Positions 41,720 to 53,700 of a stretch of 64,000 bases of DNA are shown here, one piece after another. Position 1 is the stretch's first letter; every line of letters begins with the position of its first letter. The DNA is taken from positions 5,991,730-6,055,729 of the forward strand of contig NW_020312867.1 in the NCBI RefSeq assembly GCF_003265705.1. The letters run 5' to 3'. The notes below the pieces were generated by a model. It saw nothing but the letters and a program-made list of their open reading frames with translations. It was not told the DNA's origin and searched no databases. Position numbers and translations under genes: made by a program. Origin of the DNA: Callorhinus ursinus (lineage: Eukaryota > Chordata > Mammalia > Carnivora > Otariidae).

Positions 41720-44700
41720 CTGGGGGAGAAACAGAGCAGGGGAGTTTGGGTGTTTCACCCAGGACCAAGAGCAGACTCACAGGAAGCATGGGCCCTGGGG
41801 TCTTCCCAGACAAAAGAAGTCTCCAGAAGTTTCCAGAGGTTTTTCCTCTCCCCAGCCTGCTGGCACTGCAAGCTCACTGTGTGCCAGGCCTGGCACCTAG
41901 CCCTTCTCCTGGTGCTGGCAACAACACTTTGTGCTCAGCGCGGGACTGTCTTCATCTTTAGAATGACGCCTCAAGCAGGACCCGAGTGGGGCCCCCACCT
42001 CTCTTGTCGGCACTCAGCAGGCTGCACTTTGAGGCCCATCTCTAGAAGGCGGGAATGCTGAGCAGCTCCCCTTTCTCACTGACCTCTCCCCGCCCAGGAC
42101 AGAGGGGTTCTCTCGCTTCAAGTGCCCACCAGCGAGGGAGGAAGCTCTAATGGCAGACGCCTCTGGAGGAGGCTGGAGTGTGCCCAGGCAAGAGGCAGGA
42201 TGGGACTCATAGCTGTCCTGCAAAATCCCCGGCTCCCCTTTTCTTTTCCCAAGGAGAGTGCCCTTCCATTCCCTCCATCCCTTACACGGCACCAGGAGAC
42301 CCTGTGTCTGCTCTGGAGTGGCCCACGGTACAGAGGCAGACAACCAAACGCAGAGCCACAGACTCTGGGAATTTCTTTGAAGTCTATCAAAAGTACCAGG
42401 CCTATGGAGAACCTCCTCCCATAGGCCCAATGAGGTGTGTCCCCAGAGACAACACCTGTGTCCATGGCCTCAACCAGGGCCTCGGCAAAAACACCAGCCA
42501 GACCAGCTTCATCCCAGAGCTGCCTGTGGCCCAGCATTCTGTTAAGGGATTGACGCTCCCCTATCTCCGACTGGAGGGCCCTGTGGGCACAAGGGTGGCT
42601 GTGGATGGGCTGTCAATGGAGAGGGGCTCCCCAGCCTCCCGCACCAGCATCTCAGGGAGCAAGCCCCGCCCTGCCTCACCTGGTACTTCATCCAGTCATA
42701 CTGCACGTGGGTGGACAGGAGTCGGGAACTCCGCGACCGGTCCTTGGGCTTGTACGCTGCTCCCACAACTTTGCTCATCTGCGGGCACCATGGGCGAGAG
42801 TGAAGCCTCGGGGCTGACCGGGGTGGGCCCCTCTCTGCCCCTGGGTCCCCCACGCAGCCTCACCTGCTTGCCCTTGGACTCCCACTTGCACCAGCTACAC
42901 TCAATGTCTTCCGGGGAGCGCTCCCCAGCCCATGGGGACGTCTGGGTGATCTTCTGCAGCTTAGCCCACGCCTCAGCCTCCGCGTCTGCCTTCCCATTCA
43001 GGAGAGCCATGAGCACCACCTGCTCCCGCCGCTGGTACACCAGGGCCTCGGCCAGAGCCCGCTGCTCCCTGATGTAAGGGGCTTTCCTTCATAAGATGCC
43101 CTCACACCACAAGGCGGGGCAGCCTTCCCACGGACCCCAAGAGGGCTTCTCCCTCCTGGGCCCAATCCTCTCCCAAAATTCTCATCCCTCCCCTGAGGCC
43201 CTACTGCCTGGGGCCCATCATTAAACAAGTGTCCAGGGAATGTTAGCAAAGCCCAGATTAAACTGACCCCCGACAAGTCCTGAAACCTATCCTACCACCC
43301 TGTACTCTCCCCCCCCATGGAGGCCCGACACCCCATCTTGGCCTTACCGGGGCCTCCCCTTGTGAAATATTTAAACATTCTCTCCCTCCCAGGGAAACCC
43401 TGCCCCTGCCTTGTTTGCGAACCCCACACGGGACTGTAGAGATGTATGCCTTGACAAGAGGAGAGGAGCCCCAAGGACTGTACGGGTGCCTGGAAAACTC
43501 TTACTTACACATCAAGACCCAACTCCAAAAAATCTCTTCTCCTATGAAGCTTTTTTTACTTGATCCACCCAATGAGGTGACTGTCCTCTGAGCCATTCCT
43601 GTTCTTAACAGTCCCATCGCTTACCATATAAAACAGCAGCCATGAGTTTGCATGTCCATTTCCCCAGGGGGACTGTAAGTTCTCTGGGGGAGGACCTGTG
43701 TCTGGATTGTTTGTGATCTCTAGAACCTGGCACAGAGTCTGGCACTCAGCAGGACCTCAATAAATATTTCTTGGAATGACCCCAAATTCTCTGAGACTTG
43801 GTCAGGAGTAAGAGTGGGACATGGGTGGAGGAGGAACCTGGAAAGGAAAGAAGCTGCAAGCAGCAGCCTGACTTCCCCATGAATCAGGGAAATAACACAA
43901 GCATCTGGTCAGGACCAGAGCCCTGGGCACTCGCCTACCAGGGACCTCTAGCCACATAGAAATGGCCTCGGCAGGGAAGCCAGCCCTGGCTAATCTGGAC
44001 CCGGCTCTGGAGCCAGGGCCCATCGAAGGGCTTGCCTTTTTGTATTTTCTGCTGGTTTGTACCATTCAAACTTGCAGCTGAGCCGGGCTCGTAGGCCGCA
44101 GTTGCCACTGGTATAAGTCAAGTTTCCTGTAGGTCCCAAGCCTCTGGCTTTCTGAGGGCCCTCCCCAAAGATGCCTAGCTCTACCCAACCCAGATGAGGC
44201 TGCCCAGGACCTGCAGGGAGGCTCCGGCACCCCCCTCCTTGGGCCAGCAAAGACCAAGTGGGCTGGGATAACTCACCGCAGCTCTGGACGGAAGGCCTTC
44301 TGGGCAGCATCTGTAGAGTCAGCCTCCTCCTCTGAGCTTTTTCCCACTTTAAGATCACCAACAATCTGAATATCCTGCAACCTTTTCCAAACACTCAGGC
44401 CAAATGTCCCTGTGATTTAACCAGACCCAGCTCAGTAACAAGAACTGGTCTACCTCCCCTCTGATCCTTCTGCCCTTCACCCTCCACCCTCAAGGGTCAG
44501 CCAGAAACCCCTTACCCTTGGCCTGCACCTCATGATGCTTACCACATGCCAGGCATTATGCTGGCTACTCAACAAATACCTGAAGGAACCAGACACTAGC
44601 CCTAGAATATACTTGGAGCACAGGCCAAAGCATCCTGCCCCCCATATAGGCTGAGATGGAAAGCGCACTATGGTGATGACAGTGATCCTCGGTTGGGCTT

Positions 44701-47700
44701 ACGTGGCTCATGTATAAAGTAGCAATGGTGCAAAATGATCAGGCATCCATCAGATGTGAGGTTGGGGAAGAACAGGGCTGGAGGAGAAAGCAGGTAGTGA
44801 GAATAGAGAAACATGAGTCCTGCTCTGGGCAGGGCATAGCTATAGTAGGCCATTCTCCTGCTGCAGAATTTTTAAAGATTAAAAAAATATAGTAAAAAAA
44901 TCCTATTTTAAAAAGTCATCGGAGAGCTATAGAAGCGAAAAAGAGTAGATGAACTAAAATTACAGAAAGGGAAGAGTCCTTCCAAGAAGAACTGAAACTG
45001 AGGGCTGCTTCCTTCTCTGGGAGCATTTTCTGAGTCTGGGCATGGGCTGAGTAAGAATCAGGCTCTGCTTAGACAAAGGAAGCTACTGGAAGGAAAAGAA
45101 ACCATCCAAGCTTCTGAGAGCCATTCTGGCTGGCAGGATGGATCAAATCTAGTGGAGTTCACATGCATCGCTGTGTTTCCTGCAGGACATTCGCTGAGCA
45201 CTGGGGGCTCTGGAGGCCTGGAAGTTGGGCTACACAGATAGAATGAGGTTGTTGGGAGACAAAGTCCCACTAGAGGAAGAAGCCTTTAGCAAACACAACA
45301 AACTTCACCCTTGAGACAGACTTCACAATGGAAGACAGAAGAAAACTGAGTCCACCAAAATTGGCAGTCCAGACCCAACCCAGCTCAGTTTCTGACTGCA
45401 GTGAGATGAGCAGCCCTATACAGAGGAACGAGCACATGCACTGGAGGAAAATCATGCCAATGTCATTCTCTGTGGTTCTTTTATACAAAGTCCAGAAAAG
45501 TCTCTGGTTTCATTTTGGATTTGGTTTTAGTTTTGGTGGTGGTGAGGGGGTTGTTTTTGTTTTGGGGGGGTTTTGGAGGGGTGGATTTTTTTATGCATAT
45601 AACATGTAAAAAGACAGGAAAGTATAACCAATAATGAAAAAAAAAAAGAAATAGGCATTAGAATCATACCCACAGATAATTCTGACATTGGAGCTATGAG
45701 ATAAAACTTTAAAATAACGATTATAAATAGTTAAATAAAATAACAGAAAATATGAACAAAGTGAAGGAGAAGAAGAATTTCAACAATGAATTGGATTCTA
45801 TAGGAAAGAACCAAATGGGTATTTGAGGAAAAAAAAATACAAAATTAAGAATTAACTGAATGCGGGGCACCTGGGTGGCTCAGTTGTTAAGCGTCTGCCT
45901 TTGGCTGAGATCAAGCCCTGCATCGGGCTCACTGCTCAGCAGGAAACCTGCTTCTCCTTCTCCTACTCCCCCTGCTTGTGTTCCTGCTCTCACTATCTCT
46001 CTCTGTTATATAAATAAATAAAATCTTTTTTAAAAAAAGAATTAACTGAATGGATTTAATAGCAGGCTGCATACAGAAGAAGACGGGATTAATGAATTGG
46101 AAGGCAGGTCAGCAGAAAATAACCAAACGGAATGCAGAGATTGAAAAAAAAAACACAAAAAAACAAACAGAGAACAGAACAGAATAGGAGAGATATATGG
46201 GAAAGAGTCAAATGTTCTAACATACATGTAACTGAAACCCCACGATGGGAGGAGAGGAAGGATGGGCAAAAGCAGTACTAAAGAATAATCTTTGACAATT
46301 TTTTTAAACTGATGAAAAATAGCAGCCCACAGGTTGAAAAAGATCAGTGAACTCTGAGCAGGATGAACACAAATAAAACCACACTTAGGCACATCATAGT
46401 CAAACTGCTGAAAACCAAAAACAGAGAAAAAAGAAAAATTACCATCAAAATATCAATTTATGGGGTATCTGGGTGGTTCAGTCAGTTAAGCAACAGATTC
46501 TTGATTTCAGCTCTGGTCATGATCTCAGGGTCATGAGATCGAGCCCCATGTTGGAGTCTGCCTAAGCGGATTCTTCTTAAGATTCTCTCCCTCTCCCTCT
46601 GCCCCGCCCCACCCCACCCCACTCACATACTCTCTCTCAAAAAAAAAAAAAATAAAGTATCAACTTAAAACTAACATTTCAAAAGAAAATATAGAAGCCA
46701 GAGATGATGGAAAAATCTTTTTTTTTAAGTACTGAAAGAAAATAAACTTCCAACTGAGAATTCTATGCCCAGTAAAATAGTCTTAACATTTTAAGGCAAA
46801 ATAAAGATGTTTTCAGATAAATAAAAGCTTAAAGAATTAAACACTAGCACAGATGCTCGGGTAGCTCAGTCGGTTAAGCTACTGACTCTTTTCTTCTTTT
46901 TAAGATTTTATTTATTTATTTGAGAGAGAGAGAGCGTGAGCAAGGGAAGGAGCAGTGGGAAGAAGAAAGTAAGATTCTTTTTTTTTTTTAAAGATTTTAT
47001 TTATTTATTCATGAGCGAGAGAGAGGCAGAGGGAGAAGCAGGCTCCCAAGGAGCAGAGAGCCTGATGCGGGACTCGATCCCAGGACTCTGGGATCATGAC
47101 CTGAGCCGAAGGCAGACGCTCAACTATCTGAGCCACCCAGGCGCCCAAAAGTAAGATTCTTGCACAAGCAGTGGTATCAGGTCAAGAGTGCATATTATAA
47201 TCTCTAGAGTAACCACTAACGAATATTATAAAAACATACAATTGAAAACCTAATAAAGAAATAAAACAAGGTAATTGTTTTAAAGACGTGATTAATCCAA
47301 AAGAAGGCAGAAAACGAAGAATAAAGGAACAAAGAGCAGAAAACAAATATCAAGATGATAGACTTAAACCATATAAGTAATTTCATTAATACCTGAATAG
47401 ACTAAATATCCAATTAAAAGGCAAAGATTGTCGGGCAGGATGAAGAAAATAGGACTCAATATAATGCTCCACAAAAGAAGCACATTTAAATATAAGGACG
47501 GAGATAGATTGAAAAGCCATGTTGGCAAAAGGGTACAAACTTTCAGTTAGAAGATGAATAAGTTCGGGAATCCAATGCACAGCATGGTGACTGCAGTTAA
47601 CAACACTGTATTGAATACTCGAAATTTGCTAAGAGAGTAGATATTAAGTGTTCTCACCACCAAAAGAAAAAAAAATAGTAACTATGTGAGGTAATAGATG

Positions 47701-50700
47701 TATTAATTATCTTGATTGTGGTAATCATTTCACAATGTACCCATATACCAAATCATCATGTCATAACTTAAAATGTCAACTTATTCAGTCTTTTTTTCAG
47801 TTTCCATTACTATGTCTTCATAGTCACTAATCTTTTCTTCTGTAGTATCTAATCTGCTATTCACCCTATCCAATGTATTTTTATCTCAGACATTGTTGTT
47901 TTTATTTTTTTTAAAGATTTATTTTTTTTTTTTGAGAGAGCAAGAATGAGAGAGAGAGAGAGTACATGACAGGGGGGCGGGTCAGAGGGAGAAGCAGGCT
48001 CCTCGCTGAGCAGGGAGCCCGATGCGGGGCTCGATCCAGGGACTCCAGGATCGTGACCTGAGCCGAAGGCAGTCGCTTAACCAAATGAGCCACCCAGGCG
48101 CCCCCAGACATTGCTGTTTTCAATTTCTAATTTCAATTTGGGTCTTTTTATATATATTTAAGTTCTCTCTTTAACAGGCTGATGTTTTCTTCTACCTTTT
48201 GTGACACATGAAGTATATTCATAATATTTATATACATTATATAGTATATGTCTATATTGTATTATATATAATTTATAATATTACAAATGCACTGTATATA
48301 TTATATATAATTTATACTAATTTTGTATTATATTATTTTATGTATAATATATTATTATAAATTATACCTCAGGAATTACTATTCTTTGCTGCCTGCTGTC
48401 TAATGTCTGGAAACTGTTATATATATTTTGTTCATGCTTTTAGTCTTTTAAAGTGGTAATGTAAATCCGGTCCTTGTTACTGTGTCACGTTTGGAACCAA
48501 CAGAAATGATAGGCAATAGAAATAGACCCAGAAGTGAACCAGATACTGGATTATCAAAGACTTTAAAATAACTTTGATCAAAATGTTCAAGAATACAAAG
48601 TAGAAGATGAGGAATTTCATCATAGAGAGAAAGAAATTAAAAATAGTCAGAAAGTTTTTACCCATATAAGAGCTGAAATGCAAGGAAATCTAAGTGAACT
48701 AATTCAGAAAGGAATAAGCCTTTGATAAGAGACAAGAGACCAAGGCTGCTTTCAACCCTGACAGAGTAATGAGAGGAGGATGAACCCTCTGTGGAGGAGG
48801 AGAAATCAGACGAGTCCTTAGTGAACTTTTAACAGCCTCACATGACATGACAGATTATAACCCAGGATGTTCCAGCCACAGGGCAAGTCTGCAGCTACCC
48901 ACCAACCCTTTCCCTCAGGCCTTCACAGGGTTTATGGTGGCCATACAATGAAGGCTGGGGGCCAGGCAGAAGAGTTCAGAGATAGACCATGAAAATACTA
49001 AGTGTAAGAAAGCGTAAGATGCTTTTTATGTGATGGCTATATGGGTGTGTATTTACTTTCTGAAAATTCACAAGCTGAACCCTTTTGGTTTGTGTGCTTT
49101 TCTTTATGTATGTTATAACTCAACAAGTTTGTTTTTAAAAAGAGAAAGGAATGTGCCTTCTCAGATATATGATTTGCAAAAATATACACAGGCAAATAAT
49201 TTCGGGTGGGCGGGTGAGTGGGTGGATGGACAGTTGATGGATGACTGAATAGACTGCTGAACGGACAACTGGAAAGACTCACATCCTGTGATACTATTTG
49301 AGCAGAGACAGCTTCTGTGGCCTGAAACCCAACCCCACAGGATATAAGGTTTATGCCAGCTTAGGTTCTAACAGGGACAGGACCATGATGGGCCATGTGG
49401 CATGGCTGACCTTCAGCAGGACCCATACCAATGGTGTCACCGGAGAGTTTCCAAGCCTTGACGTCACAGTCCTGGCCAGCACTGACAACCAGCTGGAAGC
49501 TATCCACATACAGGATGTCTGCCACACTATCCAAATGGCCCTTCCAGGAATTCAGAAGCTTGGGGGGAACCAGGGAAATGGTCTGGCCAGCCACGACCTA
49601 TAAGGGACAGTACAGGAGAACTACTTATACTGGAGGCAGTGGAGCCCTCTGTAAGGATCCTAGGTCACAGTCCCCTGGCTCATGTCCCAGGGTTCTAGTT
49701 CTAGACATGTTCCCACATTAATTTAGGTAAGTCCTGGCACTTGTCTAGCCTTCACTGGTCCCTTTGGTAAAATCATAAAAAAGCATTTGCATTTGCTATA
49801 TTGCTTACCAATTGCATCTATACAGATTATTCCATTTGAACATCATAACAACCTTAGAGGATGTGTGAGTCTCACCATTTCACAGAGGAGAGAAGTGAGT
49901 CCAAAGCCACATAGCTAGAAAGTGGTGAGGCTAGGACAAGAGCCGGGTCTTCTTCTAAAATTATTCAGCTGGGCACTGGGAATAGAACAGGGTGAGCAAG
50001 GGAGTGATAGATCACATTCACTATGAAAGGATGAACTCTACTTAACTGGAAAATGAGTAAAAATAACCAGGACTGTTTTAAATAAAACAATATTGAAAGG
50101 GATGAATTTTACCATATTCAAGTATGTTAAGTCACAATATAAAAATTTTAAACAGAACAATGGGAGATGACAGAAAGCTCAGAAACCAACATACATTTAC
50201 ATAAAACATCTGTATGTAATAGTGGCAGGAAAATTTGTGGTAATAGAGAGCATGACCCATAAAAAAGTGCTGGAATACCGGATAAACTATCAAGAGAAAC
50301 TTCAACCGTTGTTGTGTTTCTTACAACTAAAGAAATGCTAGGGCGCCTGGCTGGCTCAGTTGGCAGAGCATGCAACGCTTGATCTCAGGGTTGGGAGTTT
50401 GAGCCCCATGTTGGACATGGAGCCTACTTAGAATAAACATTTTTTAAAAATTTAAAAAAACAACTAAAGAAACACTAAAAGGGTCAAAGAATTCTTTTTA
50501 ATGAAACTGTAAAACATCTAAAAGAAAATAGGAGTATTTGGCTTACCTCTGAATAAGAAAGTGATTGACAATGGGAAGTACCACAATGGGAAGAAAAATT
50601 GGTTTGACCAAAAAAAAAATTATAATTTTAAAATCATCATAAATAAAATTAAAAGGCAAATGACCAATTGGGGGGAAATATTGGTAATACATATGACAGA

Positions 50701-53700
50701 TAATAAGTTAATATTTTTAATATGTTTAAAAAGAATTATACATCACTTACAAAAGATGGTTACAATAGAAGAATGGACAGAGGACATGAAGAGACAATTC
50801 ACAAAACCATACATGGCCAATAAAATAAGATGTCAACATCACTAATAAGCAAAGATATCTTTATTAAAATCAAAGAAAACCATTTGCATCTAAAAATCAG
50901 CCAAAAGTTTTCTTTTCACTTCAAATATTTATTTATTGAACGCCTTCTATAAGCAAGGCACTCTATAGACCCAAGGAAACCTCACTCGGATGAATACCAC
51001 TAATAATAAATACTTTATGCTGGCAAGGATAAAGGAAAATATTAGAAGTGCAAAACTATAAACTTTGGGAATGCAGTTTGGCAGTACACAGTAAAGGCCT
51101 TAGAAAGATTTATGTTGTTTTACATACTATTTCCATGAGATAAATTACCAGATGTGCAGATAAACAACTACAAATAACAACAACAAAAAGATTTGTGAAA
51201 AAGAAAAACTGCTCTATCATTTTTATAGCTTTTAAACACAGCTTTATTGAAATATAATTCACATACAATTTACCCATTTAAAGGGCTTGCTTCGGTGGTT
51301 TTTAGTATACTCACAGAGTTTGCAACCACCATCATGATCGATTTTAGGTCATTTCAGCATCCCACAGTTGGTGTAAGTGGAATCAGACAGTATGTGGTCC
51401 TTTGTGTGACTGGCTTCTTTCACTTAGCATGTTTTCAAGGTACATGGTGCTATGGCGTGTATCAGTACTTGATTACTTTACTTATCCATTCATCCATTGT
51501 GGACACGTGGGTTGCTTTCACTTCTTGGCTATTACAACTAATGCTGCTATAAACACCCACATTTAAGATTTTGTGTGGACACGTCTTCATTTCTCTTGGA
51601 TGTATTGCTGGGTCATATGGTAACTCTATGTTTAACTTTCTGAGAAACTGTTAAACTGTTTTCCAAAGTGGCTGTACCACCTTATGTTCTTACCAGCAAT
51701 GTTTGAGAGTTCCACTTTACCCACATCTTGGCCAACATTTATTATCTACAGCCATCCTAATGAGTGTGAAGTGGGATCTCGTTACTGTTTTGCTATGAAT
51801 TTCCCTAATTCCCAATGATGTTCAACATCTTTTCATATATTTATTGGTGATTTGTATATCTTCTTGAAGAAATGTCTATGTAGATCCTTTGCCCATTTTT
51901 AATTGGGTTATTTGTCTTTTTACTGTCGATGTGTAAGAATTCTTCAGTCTGGATACTAGTTTCTTATCATATATATGATTTGCAAATATTTTCTTCTATT
52001 TGCATGTCACCTTTTCCCTTTTTTAATGGTGTCTTTTGTAGGCTGAAAGTTTTTAAATTTGACAAAATTCAATTTATTTGTTCCTTTTGTTGCTCGTGGT
52101 TTTGCATCATATTTAAGAAATATTGCCTAACCCAGAGTCGTGCAGATTTCTCCCTATGCTTTCTTCTAAGAGTCTTATAATTTTAACTCTTCCATTTAGG
52201 TCCATGACCATTGAAGTTAATTTTTATGTATGTTGTGAGGTATGTTCTTCTCTATGTTATATGTTCATTCTTCTGATGTGGATATCCAATTTTCCCAGCA
52301 TCATTTGTTTAAAAAGACTATTCTTTCCTCCATTTGATTGTTTTGGCACCTTTGCCAAAAATCAATTGACCATAAATGTGAGAGTTTATTTTTCCACTCT
52401 TAATTCTATTTCATTGACCTATATGTCTACCCTAATGCTGGTACCACACTATTTTCACTATAGCTTCAAAGTAAGTTTTGAAGTTGGGAAGTGTGAGTTT
52501 TCCAACTCTGTTCTTTTTCAAGATTTTTGAACTATTCTAGGTCACTTGTATTTCCATATGAATTTCAGAATCAGTTTGTAAAATAAGAAGCCGGGATTGT
52601 GATAGATTACACTGAATTAACTTGGCAAATACTGCTATATTAACAAGATTAAATCTTCCAATCCATGAACATGGAATATTTTTCCATTTATTTAGGTTGT
52701 CTTCAATTTTTTTCAACAGTGTTTTGAAGTCTTCATAATACAAGTTTTTCACTACTTTTGTAAATTCATCCCTAAATATTTTATTCTTTTTGATGCTACT
52801 GTAAGCTGGATGCTTTTTATTTCATTTTCTTGCCTACTTGCCCTGCTGGTAAAACATTAGAGGAAGTGGCAAGAGCAGACATCCTCATCTTGTTCCTCAT
52901 CTTAGTAGGAAAAGTTTAATCTTTCACCATTTAATATGATAGTAGCTGCTTTTTGCTGATGCATTTTATCAGGTTGAGGAAGTTCCCTTCTACTCCTTCT
53001 TGATTGAGCATTTTTATCAGGAAAAGGTGTTGGCTTTTCTCGAATGCTGTTTCTGCATCTATTGAGATGATTATGTGTCTTTTGTTCTTAATTCATGTAA
53101 TATAGTGTATTACATTAATTGATTTTGGATATTAAACCAACCTTGCATTCTTGGGAAGTCTCACTTGGCCATGATATGTAATCCTTTTCATATGTTGCTG
53201 GATTCAATTTGCTAGTATTTTATTGATGATATTTGCATCTATATTCACAAGAGATGTAGTTTTATTTTCTTATGATGTCCTTGTCTGGTTATAGTATCAA
53301 GGTAATATTGGCCTCATAGAAAACTATTTGGCAAGAATTCTTGAAGAATTGACATCAATTCTTCTTTAACTATTTAGTAGAATTCACCAGTGAAGTAATC
53401 TGTACCTGGGCTTTTCTTTGTGGGAAGTTTTATTGCTAATTCAATCTCTTTACTTGCGATATTCAAATTTTCTATTTCTTTAGATTTTTTTTTTTTTGAG
53501 CCCACTCTGGTAGTTCATATCTTTCATATCTTTCTACCTTTATCCTTCAGACATATTTTTCACACATTTGAAACAACATTCACTATTTATTTTTGTGAAT
53601 GCATACTACCCCTTGACCTAGAAATCCCACTTACAGGAATTTATCCTTCAGACATATTTTTCACACATATGAAACAACATTCACTCTTCCCTTTTGTTTA

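Larger units (their letters stand above)
45640..47640 (+). repeat. Old L1-class LINE, sense, broken by SINECs
   Basis: 'aatagcaggctgcatacagaagaagacgggattaatg' and 'gaattggaaggcaggtcagcag' are L1 5'/ORF1-region wording; 'aactgagaattctatgcccagtaaaat' also fits. No intact frame. Confidence 0.7.
44375..49428. other. EFCAB8 intron(s), with at least one unfound exon
   Basis: Phase shows that coding sequence of length 2 mod 3 should be spliced between the flanking exons. Nothing convincing was found in it. It contains an MIR at about 44520-44600, an old L1 ORF1-like body in sense at about 45640-47640, and five SINECs. Confidence 0.6.

Noticed and set aside
42178..43077. 299-codon plus-strand frame over EFCAB8 exons
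   Set aside because: An antisense shadow: the minus strand here has two exons with correct splice sites and phase.
44581..44650. Candidate missing EFCAB8 exon on the minus strand (CTCAG acceptor, CAG|GTATTT donor)
   Set aside because: Its 70-nt length gives the wrong phase at the 3' end, and the left part matches MIR wording, so it is probably a repeat.
44697..44790. Another candidate EFCAB8 exon on minus, ending CCAC|GTAAGC
   Set aside because: Ends one base into a codon, which does not fit the phase-0 start of the next exon; no WD40 resemblance.
51225..53490. Short open frames within long repeat bodies
   Set aside because: They are fragments of L1 read in either direction, with many stops and no intact ORF2.
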